Source: a virus. Taken from it: a stretch of 56,629 bases of DNA. Within the stretch, counting starts at the first letter, position 1. The number at the start of each line of letters is the position of its first letter. Positions 34,990 to 43,045 of this stretch are shown here, one piece after another. A model generated the notes under the pieces. It worked only from the letters and a program-made list of their open reading frames with translations. It was not told the origin of the DNA and did not search any database. Where the stretch lies: IMG/VR virus record IMGVR_UViG_3300021379_001426, positions 1 to 56,629 of that record; one strand, written 5' to 3'. Position numbers and translations under genes: made by a program.

Positions 34990-35163
34990 ATGACTAAGGT
35001 GAATGATCATCAAGTAGGCACGGGCTTATCTGGTGTTTTAGAAATTAAGAAGCCTGACGGCTCAGTCGAAAAATTAGTTTTAAACGGTAAGAGAATATCA
35101 ACAGGAGATAAATCTCATGGCAACATTAAACCATCCAACAGCGGTTCGGAACGCGATCGCTGA
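34990..35163 (+). CDS. Small hypothetical protein (57 residues)
   Basis: An ATG at 34990 opens 57 codons ending in TGA at 35161-35163. The first 40 residues look protein-like (QVGTGLSGVLEIKKPDGSVE, then KLVLNGKR); the last 16 residues overlap the start of the next gene in another frame by 47 bases. It is the first start after a late promoter, but its ribosome site is weak. It may be a true small virion or accessory protein, or part of the leader of the following gene. No family recognised. Confidence 0.45.
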   Translation: MTKVNDHQVGTGLSGVLEIKKPDGSVEKLVLNGKRISTGDKSHGNIKPSNSGSERDR

Positions 35164-35512
35164 TACAGTAGTAGATCGTATCGACGCCGGTGCCGGTGCT
35201 GGTAAATTGAAGTTTTACACATCAGATGGTGGATCTCTTCTGGCGACATTGACATTTAGCGATCCTGCATTTGGAAACGCTGGTGCTTCAGTTGCTGGCC
35301 GAGCAGACGCAGCTGCTATCACTTCTGACACAAACACATCAGCCGGTACTGTTACTTTCTTCGAAGTAACTGATTCGAACGATGTTATTGTATTCGAAGG
35401 TGACGTAACATCCGATGACGTAGGTACTGGTTCTATCCAGCTTTCATCTACAACCCTCGGTACTGGCGATACTTTGTCAGTAAGCTCACTACAGTACACC
35501 GCTCCAGTATAA
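35117..35512 (+). CDS. Small virion structural protein
   Basis: This 131-residue protein starts MATLNHPTAVRNAIADTVVD and is beta-rich and Ala/Gly/Thr-rich, with LKFYTSDGGSLLATLTFSDP and FFEVTDSNDVIVFEGDVTSD. Proteins of this kind are common small structural proteins in marine phages; their role is not established. The strong AGGAG ribosome site nine bases before the ATG suggests high expression. The gene is followed by two hairpins that probably end the transcript. Confidence 0.65.
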   Translation: MATLNHPTAVRNAIADTVVDRIDAGAGAGKLKFYTSDGGSLLATLTFSDPAFGNAGASVAGRADAAAITSDTNTSAGTVTFFEVTDSNDVIVFEGDVTSDDVGTGSIQLSSTTLGTGDTLSVSSLQYTAPV

Positions 35513-35527
35513 ACTAGTGACTTTCCT

Positions 35528-35593
35528 GGGTAACTACTCTTTCAGTTACCCGAATGGTAAACTGAAAACTCGAATGGGCCTTCGTGGCCCATT
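35528..35593 (+). terminator. Tandem hairpin terminator
   Basis: Two perfect 8-bp stems follow the gene at 35117-35512. The first pairs 35528-35535 (GGGTAACT) with 35544-35551 around an 8-base loop. The second pairs 35573-35580 (AATGGGCC) with 35586-35593 around a TTCGT loop. Only a short T-rich run follows, so termination may be partial and act in either direction. Confidence 0.65.
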
Positions 35594-35614
35594 TGTTGTG
35601 CGTAGAGGTTATCA

Positions 35615-38600
35615 ATGGCATTAGTACGCACAATCTACCATGTTGACGATTATGTAGCGGTTGGCTATGTAAGAAAAACCGAAGAGCTGGAAGGTGTAGC
35701 TGGTATTGGCGCATCTTCATTATCAGGCGTCGGTGAACGTAAAGCTCCAGCTACTGGCTCACTCGTATCAGCAAATTCTAGTCTATCAAATGCTGATGGT
35801 GAACGTGAAGTTAAAGTATTATCAGGTGTACCACAGGTCACCGTTTCTCTATCTGGTTCTGGTAAAACAAATAGAATTGCTGTAGGTTCTATTGTATCTG
35901 CAAACAGTTCAATCTCTAGTGTTGGCGAAAGAACTATCAGTGGTTCTGGTTCCGTCACAAAATCTAACAACTTTATTGCGAGCACCGGTGAAAGAACTGT
36001 AGTCGGTTCTGGTTCGATGCCACAGGAGACGAATCAAGTTGTTGGTGTCGGTGAACGCAGAGTTACTAAAGTTGGCGCTGGAAATCTAGTATCTGCAAAC
36101 TCATCAATATCGAGTTCAGTAAAAAGATCAATTACAGGTACTGGATCTCTGCCACAGGAGACCAATCAGCTTGTTGGTGTTGGTGAAAGAGGTGCGTCAG
36201 GTGCAGGTTCATTACCACAGAAAACCAACACCTTGGCTGGTATCGGCGAACGAGCTTCGGTTGCTGTCGGTCAGCTACCACAAAAAACCAATACGGTATC
36301 AGGCACTGGTCAACACGGTCTAGTAGGAAATGGATCAATTGTATCAGCCAATAACAGCATTGCTGGTGCCGGCGAAAGAATAATAACCTCATCTAGTAAT
36401 ATTCAACAAGGCGATCACAGCCTATCAGGTTTAGGTGAGAAAAGCGCTTCCGGAAGTGGCAATCTACCACAAAAGACTAACACACTGGCTGGTGTTGGTG
36501 AGCGTGTTATTACGGCCAGCGGCTCATTATCATTAGCAAATAGCAGCGCTACAAGTTCTGGTATAATAGAAAGAGTTGGTACCGGTACACTTATTACAAC
36601 GGCTGCACTTTCTTCCATAGCTGAAAGAACTATATCTGGTCCCGGCCATTTACCAACTCCTGAAGTAACACTTGCAGGTATTGCTGAACGTACGATTACT
36701 GGCACGAGTTCTTTACCTCAAAAGACTAATACACTCTCAGGTATTGCAGAACGAGAAATCTCTGGTTCGGTTTCTCTTACCACATCTGCTTCACTTTCTG
36801 GTTCCGGTGAGAGATTAATTACTGGCACAGGCGAGCTGCCGGTTGAAACAAATACTCTATCAGGTATTGGCTTACGAACTGTTATATCATCAGGTTCGGT
36901 GCTATCTGCAAATTCAGCTATTAGTTCTGTTAGCGAAAGAAGCATCACTGGTTCAGGTTCGCTGCCGCAAGAAACAAATGAATTAGCCGGTGTCGGTGAA
37001 AGAATAATCACAGGTACCTCATCCGTTGTAGCTGATAATTCGTCTATAACTGGCACATCGACACGCTTGATTGACAGCGATTCAACACTTATTACCACTG
37101 CATCTACATCTGGTGTAGGTGAACGAGAAATTGTATCATCTTCGGGCAATTTAGAATCTGATGTTTCAAGTGTCTTCGGACTGGCATTTGCAGGACCAGC
37201 TTCAACATTCTCTACACTTCAAGCAGCAAATAGCTCGATATCGAGCGTCGGTGAAAGAATCGTAACAGGTTCTGCGACGTTAAATACATTCGTCTCGATA
37301 TTCAGCGAAGGTGAGAGATCTGTAACTGTAGTCGGATCACTAGATTCAGCTAATTCAAGCATATCGAGTGTAGGTGAAAGATCTATAACTGTCGCTGGTA
37401 ATCTTACTGCTACAGATGATTCTGCAGTCGGTACTGGTTTACGAACGATAGTCTCTACACCAACATTGACAACCGAAGCTAGTGTTTCTTCGACCGGTAC
37501 GCGTACCATAGTTGGTTCTGCTACACTCACAACAACAGGATCAGTACAATCACCAGTACCGGCTGAGCGCGAAGTCAAGCTTATTTCCGGTGTGCCACAA
37601 GTTGAAGTATCGATAAGCGGTGAAGGTTTACGAACAGTTGTTACTGGCACAAATAATGTTGAATCTGAAACGTCTTCACTCTTAGGTAATGGACAAGCAG
37701 GAAAGACTGCATCTGGCAATGTTGTTTCTGCTAACTCATCAATCTCCGGTGATGGTATCAGAGAGATTGTCAGTGATCCTATTTCACTGACAACTACAGG
37801 CTCTATATCAAGTAATGGTGTTCGAACTGTACCGGGTAGTGGATCACTGATCACAACCACATCAATCGATGGTATTGCTGAAAGAATAATTACGACAGGT
37901 ACAAATACATTAGTATCTGCCAACTCATCAATTGCCGGTATCGCTGAAAGAGTCATTGAAGGTAGTGGCGCATTACCACAAAATAATAGCAGCCTGACTT
38001 CAACTGACGGCGAGAGAGAAATTACCGTCGTATCTGGCATATCACCAACAAGCGCTCAAGTTGATGGTGAAGGTATAAGACAAACTGTTGGTACTGGTAG
38101 CGTTGTTGCAGCTGCCAACCTAGACGGCGTGGTCGAACGTATTATTACATCGACTGGTAACTTACCACAAAATAATTCATCGCTTCTTGGTGATGGTGCA
38201 CGCGGACCGCTAGGTACTGGTTCTATAGTATCAGGTAATTCATCCGTACAATCTCCTGTACCAGCTGAGCGTGAGGTCAAGGTTGTATCAGGTATATCAC
38301 CAACCGCAGCAAATGTAGATGGTGCTGGTTTAAGAACTATTATAAGTGATACAAATACACTTGAAACCACATCGACATTAGATGGTGCTGTTGAACGCAT
38401 AATCACCGGATTTGACTCGCTTCCACAACCTACTGCATCGCTAGCTGGTATCGGTGATAGAGATATTACTGGTACAGGCGTGCTGCCTCAAAATAATAGT
38501 AGTGTGTCTTCAACTGATGGTGAACGTGAAGTTACACTTGTATCAGGTATCTCGCCAACATCAGCTGAGTTTGCAGGTCAAGGTCTCAGAACTATTACTG

Positions 38601-39967
38601 GATCGGGTCAATTTACAGCAGTCGGAAACGAATTAACTGGCGATGCTATTCGCCAAATTGTCAGCGAATTTACAACATTACCACAAAATAATAGTAGCAT
38701 ATCTGGAGTCGGTGAAGCTGAAAAGACAGCGGAGTCTGCAGATCTTATTGCAGGTATATCTCAAGCTTCAGGTTCTGGTATACGCGAAGTTAAGTTCATA
38801 TCGCTATCACAACCTGTAGCTACATTAGATGGTCAAGGCTTAAGATCAATATCTGGTTCAGGTTCAGTAATTGGTGAATCGTCGATTGATAATGATGCTG
38901 ATCGAATTATTGTATCTGTAAGTGCAGATCTCGTACTTGATGCATCAGAAGTTTCTGGTTCGGGCGCGAAAGGACCGACAGCGATAGTATTTAATGTACA
39001 AGCTGCTCCATCTTCAGTCGTATCGCCAGCCGTTGGTGAGCGTGAAGTCAAATTAGTATCAGGTATATCTCCAACGTTTGCGTCAGTAAGTGGTGAAGGT
39101 GCTAAAAACTTCAACATATCAGCAACGTTTACTACCACGGCATCAGTATCTGGTTCAGGATTTAGATTTATTGCAGGTCCGGGCCATCTACCTGAACTCG
39201 AATCTACATTAAATGCTTCTGGCTTGCGTACTGTTATTGTTGATCCAATCGATATTACAATATCAAATTCATCTGTTGCTGGTACTGCACTTAGAGAAAT
39301 CAGATCGACGTCAACAGAATTACCTCGAAACGATTCGGTTGTACAATCACCTGCTCCTGTTGAACGCGAAGTCAAGTTAATCTCTGGTGTACCACAAATT
39401 GAGACATCGGTATCTGGTACCGCGAACAGAGGATTAACTGCAACCACTAACTTACCACAGAAAACAAACACATTATCAGGTTCTGGTGTAAGAACGATCG
39501 AGGTTACCACTAATCTTCAAGCTTCGAGCAGTCTTGCAGGTTCAGGTAGCAAAACGGTCAAGGTTATATCTGGTGCGCTTGTCTCTGGTAATAGTGCAAT
39601 CTATCCAAATGGTATTGTCGAGAGAAAAGGTACAGGTTCGCTTGTATCCGGTATCAGTATCTTTAGATCTAAAGTCGCCCGTGATATCGTAGGTGAAGGC
39701 TTCTTAGTATCGAGCAATTCGACTTTACTTTCAGACGCAGATACTGGCACCAATGAATCTGTAGTATCAGGACCATCTACTGTTGTTGGTGTTGGTTCTA
39801 TATTAAAAGTAAATCAAGTCATTACAATCAAGAACGTCGATCAAGTCGAAACAATAAGTATTGTAATAGAAGATGGACCGGGCATCATAATTAAAGATGC
39901 CGAAGCAATAAAAACCGTTAATTCGACAATGGAATCAGAATTAATCATATCGTCGAAAGTAGCATAG
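35615..39967 (+). CDS. 1450-residue repeat protein of about 21-residue G-E-R units
   Basis: After a unique N-terminus of about 35 residues (RTIYHVDDYVAVGYV), this protein consists of roughly 60-65 units of about 21 residues with the pattern G-E-R-x-I-T-G-S-G-S-L-P-Q-x-T-N-T-L-S-G-x. Two unit types alternate irregularly: LPQ(K/E)TNTLAG and LVSANSSISS. A distinct 'EREVK-SGxPQ' unit recurs about seven times, often after an Ala/Pro spacer such as SPVPAERE, and marks a longer super-repeat. The C-terminal 60 residues are non-repetitive and acidic. Proteins with similar Gly-Glu-Arg repeats occur near fibre genes in other phages; a long beta-solenoid or whisker/fibre is plausible. It lies directly before gp13, the position of wac (fibritin) in T4. 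Confidence 0.75.
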   Translation: MALVRTIYHVDDYVAVGYVRKTEELEGVAGIGASSLSGVGERKAPATGSLVSANSSLSNADGEREVKVLSGVPQVTVSLSGSGKTNRIAVGSIVSANSSISSVGERTISGSGSVTKSNNFIASTGERTVVGSGSMPQETNQVVGVGERRVTKVGAGNLVSANSSISSSVKRSITGTGSLPQETNQLVGVGERGASGAGSLPQKTNTLAGIGERASVAVGQLPQKTNTVSGTGQHGLVGNGSIVSANNSIAGAGERIITSSSNIQQGDHSLSGLGEKSASGSGNLPQKTNTLAGVGERVITASGSLSLANSSATSSGIIERVGTGTLITTAALSSIAERTISGPGHLPTPEVTLAGIAERTITGTSSLPQKTNTLSGIAEREISGSVSLTTSASLSGSGERLITGTGELPVETNTLSGIGLRTVISSGSVLSANSAISSVSERSITGSGSLPQETNELAGVGERIITGTSSVVADNSSITGTSTRLIDSDSTLITTASTSGVGEREIVSSSGNLESDVSSVFGLAFAGPASTFSTLQAANSSISSVGERIVTGSATLNTFVSIFSEGERSVTVVGSLDSANSSISSVGERSITVAGNLTATDDSAVGTGLRTIVSTPTLTTEASVSSTGTRTIVGSATLTTTGSVQSPVPAEREVKLISGVPQVEVSISGEGLRTVVTGTNNVESETSSLLGNGQAGKTASGNVVSANSSISGDGIREIVSDPISLTTTGSISSNGVRTVPGSGSLITTTSIDGIAERIITTGTNTLVSANSSIAGIAERVIEGSGALPQNNSSLTSTDGEREITVVSGISPTSAQVDGEGIRQTVGTGSVVAAANLDGVVERIITSTGNLPQNNSSLLGDGARGPLGTGSIVSGNSSVQSPVPAEREVKVVSGISPTAANVDGAGLRTIISDTNTLETTSTLDGAVERIITGFDSLPQPTASLAGIGDRDITGTGVLPQNNSSVSSTDGEREVTLVSGISPTSAEFAGQGLRTITGSGQFTAVGNELTGDAIRQIVSEFTTLPQNNSSISGVGEAEKTAESADLIAGISQASGSGIREVKFISLSQPVATLDGQGLRSISGSGSVIGESSIDNDADRIIVSVSADLVLDASEVSGSGAKGPTAIVFNVQAAPSSVVSPAVGEREVKLVSGISPTFASVSGEGAKNFNISATFTTTASVSGSGFRFIAGPGHLPELESTLNASGLRTVIVDPIDITISNSSVAGTALREIRSTSTELPRNDSVVQSPAPVEREVKLISGVPQIETSVSGTANRGLTATTNLPQKTNTLSGSGVRTIEVTTNLQASSSLAGSGSKTVKVISGALVSGNSAIYPNGIVERKGTGSLVSGISIFRSKVARDIVGEGFLVSSNSTLLSDADTGTNESVVSGPSTVVGVGSILKVNQVITIKNVDQVETISIVIEDGPGIIIKDAEAIKTVNSTMESELIISSKVA

Positions 39968-39975
39968 CATAAATA
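39968..39975 (+). promoter_or_regulatory. Late promoter octamer CATAAATA before gp13
   Basis: This variant late octamer begins on the base after the TAG stop (39965-39967) of the repeat gene and lies 28 bases before the gp13 start. A CGAGGAT ribosome site follows in the leader. Confidence 0.6.
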
Positions 39976-40003
39976 AAATAATAAAACGTTACGAGGATAT
40001 CCC

Positions 40004-40750
40004 ATGGCTGTACCAACATCTCGAGAAGAATTTAAGGAGTATTGTCTTCGTTCTCTCGGTAAGCCAGTAATCGAAATAAATGTTGATGATCTGCAAGCTG
40101 AAGATAGAATAGATCAAGCTTTACGTTTTTATTATGATTACCATTTTGATGGAACAGATAAAACATATTACAAAATTGAGATGAACGACACCATTCGCGA
40201 GCAAAAGTATTTTGACTTGCCTGATAACATCATTGGTGTTGTTCGAGCTTTTCCTATCGGTGATCCTAACACATCATCTGGCGACATCTTTAACATTCGA
40301 TACCAGATCGCACTGAATGATCTGTATACGCTAACGAATGTGGCTTTAGTAGATTACTATATGACAATGGAACATCTTGCCCTTGTCTCTGAGTTGTTAG
40401 TAGGGCGTCCACAGATTAGATTCAATCGTCACAGGAATCGTGTACACTTCGATGAAACTACCGGCGATCTTCCACCTAATGGAAATTTCATTGTTCTCGA
40501 AGCATATGAAGTCGTGAATCCGGATGCATTTACAGATGTGTGGGCAGATAGATGGCTACAATATTACACTTCGCAATTGATTAAAAGACAATGGGGAACA
40601 AACCTTACTAAGTTTGAAGGTCTGCAACTTCCCGGCGGAGTAACATTTAATGGTAGACAGATATATGACGAAGCTCAAGCTGAGATTAGTAAATTAGAAG
40701 AAGAGATGGTTACTAATTACAGCTTACCGGTTATGGATATGATCGGATAG
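40004..40750 (+). CDS. gp13: Neck protein gp13 homologue
   Basis: This 248-residue protein is a clear match to the T4-superfamily neck protein gp13: REEFKEYCLRSLGKPVIEIN near the start, then DRIDQALRFYYDYHFDGTD, DLPDNIIGVVRAFPIGD, and a C-terminal WLQYYTSQLIKRQWGTNLTK with LPGGVTFNGRQIY. In T4, gp13 and gp14 form the collar between portal and tail and complete the DNA-filled head. The length is slightly below that of T4 gp13. It is followed by gp14, gp15, gp16 and gp17 in T4 order. Confidence 0.93.
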   Translation: MAVPTSREEFKEYCLRSLGKPVIEINVDDLQAEDRIDQALRFYYDYHFDGTDKTYYKIEMNDTIREQKYFDLPDNIIGVVRAFPIGDPNTSSGDIFNIRYQIALNDLYTLTNVALVDYYMTMEHLALVSELLVGRPQIRFNRHRNRVHFDETTGDLPPNGNFIVLEAYEVVNPDAFTDVWADRWLQYYTSQLIKRQWGTNLTKFEGLQLPGGVTFNGRQIYDEAQAEISKLEEEMVTNYSLPVMDMIG

Positions 40751-40798
40751 TTGTTGGCCACAATGGCATTATAAGACATAACACAGGATTTGTACACA

Positions 40799-41530
40799 GT
40801 GGCAACGAATATATATTTCAATAATTTTACAAACACGGCTGAACAGAATCTTATAGAAGATCTGGTCATCGAGTCAATACGCATATACGGTCATGATATA
40901 TGGTATTGTCCACGTACTGTTGTGTCAAAAGATGATATACTTCATGAAGATACGCTGTCTCAATATAATGATTCGTATCAGGTAGAAATGTATATAAAGA
41001 ATGTAGAAGGTTTTGAAGGAGAAGGAGATTTCCTTTCTAAATTCAATATTCAGATTCGAGACGAGATCACATTCACCATAGCAAGAAAAGTATATCAAGA
41101 AACGATTGGAGATGTAGAAAATAGTGAACGTCCTCTTGAAGGCGACCTCATATTCATGCCTCTTACTAACAAAGTCTATGTGATCAAGTTTGTAGAGCAT
41201 GAGCCTGTCTTTTATCAGATGGGATCATTGCAGATGTATGATCTAAGATGTGAATTGTTCGAATATAGTAGCGAAGATCTAAACACCGGTGTACCGCAGA
41301 TCGATAATCTCGAAGTCGAATATACATTGGCTGTGACTGAAGCCGATGGCTTGATGCGAGATGCAAATAATAATGTCATTATAAATGAGGCAACTGGCAG
41401 ACCAGAAGGTGTAGATAGCGATTGGAATCCGGATGATCCATTCTCAACAAACTCAGAATTTCAGTTGGATGCAGATTCATTTGTGGACTTTACTGAAAGA
41501 GATCCATTCAGTGAACAAGGTAGATATTAA
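40799..41530 (+). CDS. gp14: Neck protein gp14 homologue
   Basis: The 243-residue product begins MATNIYFNNFTNTAEQNLIE and contains IYGHDIWYCPRTVVSKDDI, VEMYIKNVEGFEGEGDFLSK and FNIQIRDEITFTIARKV, all strongly conserved in T4-like gp14. I chose GTG at 40799 because AGGA (40785-40788) lies ten bases upstream and the resulting N-terminus MATN fits the family; a TTG at 40790 is in frame but lies only one base from that AGGA. gp14 joins gp13 in the neck. The stop overlaps the start of the next gene (TAATG). Confidence 0.92.
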   Translation: MATNIYFNNFTNTAEQNLIEDLVIESIRIYGHDIWYCPRTVVSKDDILHEDTLSQYNDSYQVEMYIKNVEGFEGEGDFLSKFNIQIRDEITFTIARKVYQETIGDVENSERPLEGDLIFMPLTNKVYVIKFVEHEPVFYQMGSLQMYDLRCELFEYSSEDLNTGVPQIDNLEVEYTLAVTEADGLMRDANNNVIINEATGRPEGVDSDWNPDDPFSTNSEFQLDADSFVDFTERDPFSEQGRY

Positions 41531-42627
41531 TGTTCGGACGTACTTTTTATCACGACACACTTCGTAGATATGTCATTTTATTTGGCACACTCTTCAATGA
41601 TGTGTGGATCAATCGTGAAGATGAAGATGGAAATGTCAAACAGTCTATAAAGGTACCATTAGCTTATGGTCCTCGCGAAAAGTTTTTAGCAAGAATCGAG
41701 GGCATAGAAAGTCAACGCGATCCATTACAGCAACCATTTTCTGTTGTATTACCTCGAATGGGATTTGAGATAACAGGATTTAATTATGCACCAGAAAGAA
41801 AATTACCAACTCGTAAACATTTTGTTAAGACGGCAAACGCTACTGATTCAGACAAAAATGATTACATGTACAATCCTGTACCGTATGATATCTCATTCAG
41901 TCTTTCTATCTTTGTTAAAAATACAACAGATGGTACAAGAATCATCGAGCAAATATTACCATACTTTACGCCAGAGTGGACATCTACAGTTCAATTGATT
42001 GACGATCCGGATGTCACGCTCGATGTGCCTGTTGTTTTAACTGGATCATCACAAGATGACGTATATGAAGGATCATTCGAAGAGCGCCGTGCCCTTATAT
42101 GGACACTTGATTTTACAATGAAAGGATTTTTCTTTGGTCCTGTATATAAGAAAGAAATCATCAAGCTGGCCAATACTCAAGTGTTTGATGCATCACTATA
42201 TGAAGATGCAATCGATGCCGTAGAATTGCCACCAGAATCAGCTGTTGAACGATACATAAATACTGTAGGACTCGATAGCGAAGGCAATCCAGTTACTGAA
42301 AATCCAGTACAGGCAACTGCTATCGCAACAGTAAATGAAGGCACGGTTTCTGACATAACCATTATTAATTCTGGCGCTGGCTATTCGACCGCAACTGTTA
42401 CAATTACCGAAGGCGGCGCTCCATTAATAAATGCTACGGCAACGGTAAATGTGGCAGAAAATGGCACCATTGCTAGCATCGAGATGGTTGAGGTAGGCAC
42501 TAACTATACCCAAACGCCTGTCGTTACAATTTCGGCGCCAGATATTGTAAGTGTAGCTGCTAATACAATATCAGTAGATGACAATTACGGTATAATATCG
42601 TTTACGCAGCGACAAGAATATGAGTAA
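41530..42627 (+). CDS. gp15: Tail completion and sheath stabiliser gp15 homologue
   Basis: This protein has 365 residues; T4 gp15 has 272. Residues 1 to about 240 match the family: MFGRTFYHDTLRRYVILFGT, then IKVPLAYGPREKFLARIEGI, and NPVPYDISFSLSIFVKNTTD. gp15 caps the tail tube and sheath and connects the tail to the head. The C-terminal 100 residues are an addition: two GxGYSTATVTITEG/GTNYTQTPVVTISA beta repeats of a type also seen in other phage structural proteins. It ends eight bases inside the gp16 gene. Confidence 0.88.
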   Translation: MFGRTFYHDTLRRYVILFGTLFNDVWINREDEDGNVKQSIKVPLAYGPREKFLARIEGIESQRDPLQQPFSVVLPRMGFEITGFNYAPERKLPTRKHFVKTANATDSDKNDYMYNPVPYDISFSLSIFVKNTTDGTRIIEQILPYFTPEWTSTVQLIDDPDVTLDVPVVLTGSSQDDVYEGSFEERRALIWTLDFTMKGFFFGPVYKKEIIKLANTQVFDASLYEDAIDAVELPPESAVERYINTVGLDSEGNPVTENPVQATAIATVNEGTVSDITIINSGAGYSTATVTITEGGAPLINATATVNVAENGTIASIEMVEVGTNYTQTPVVTISAPDIVSVAANTISVDDNYGIISFTQRQEYE

Positions 42628-43045
42628 AGATGACATGAAGCATGATATATTGAATGACGTTTTAAATATGAATGGTACTGAAATCGTCCAAAAAGAAGAC
42701 GCGCCATTACCTACAACTTATAGACCAAGTTTAGAATCAGATAAAGAATTCGAAAACGATACCAAGTATATCAGGCAGAATTTTTATGATCTTATAGAAA
42801 AAGGTCATAGCGCCATTGACGAATTATTGGCCGTCGCAGATCAATCACAACACCCTCGAGCATATGAAGTATTAGCAAATATGCTGAAGACAATGGGTGA
42901 CATCAATAAAGATTTGCTTGAAATGCATGCTAAGAAGCAGAAGATTACAGGCGAAACTCCTACTGAAAACACCGTAAACAACAACTTATATGTTGGAAGT
43001 ACAAGCGATCTACTAAAATTGTTGAATAAAGACGACGATGAGTGA
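42620..43045 (+). CDS. gp16: Terminase small subunit gp16 homologue
   Basis: This 141-residue protein is mostly helical, with NFYDLIEKGHSAIDELLAVA, SQHPRAYEVLANMLKTMGDI and NKDLLEMHAKKQKITG, the conserved central helices of T4-like small terminases. The flexible N- and C-termini are typical. gp16 forms a ring that recognises DNA and stimulates the gp17 motor. Eight-base overlaps with gp15 and gp17 indicate coupled translation. It is slightly shorter than T4 gp16 (164 residues). Confidence 0.88.
   Translation: MSKDDMKHDILNDVLNMNGTEIVQKEDAPLPTTYRPSLESDKEFENDTKYIRQNFYDLIEKGHSAIDELLAVADQSQHPRAYEVLANMLKTMGDINKDLLEMHAKKQKITGETPTENTVNNNLYVGSTSDLLKLLNKDDDE

Noticed and set aside
37219-38040. Long minus-strand frame (273 codons), and similar ones at 38833-39510 and 19983-20642
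   Set aside because: They lie opposite repetitive fibre genes; regular repeats keep the reverse frame open. No ribosome sites and no recognisable protein features.
40790-41530. TTG start for gp14
   Set aside because: It lies only one base from the AGGA ribosome site; GTG at 40799 has normal spacing and gives the MATN start expected for the family.
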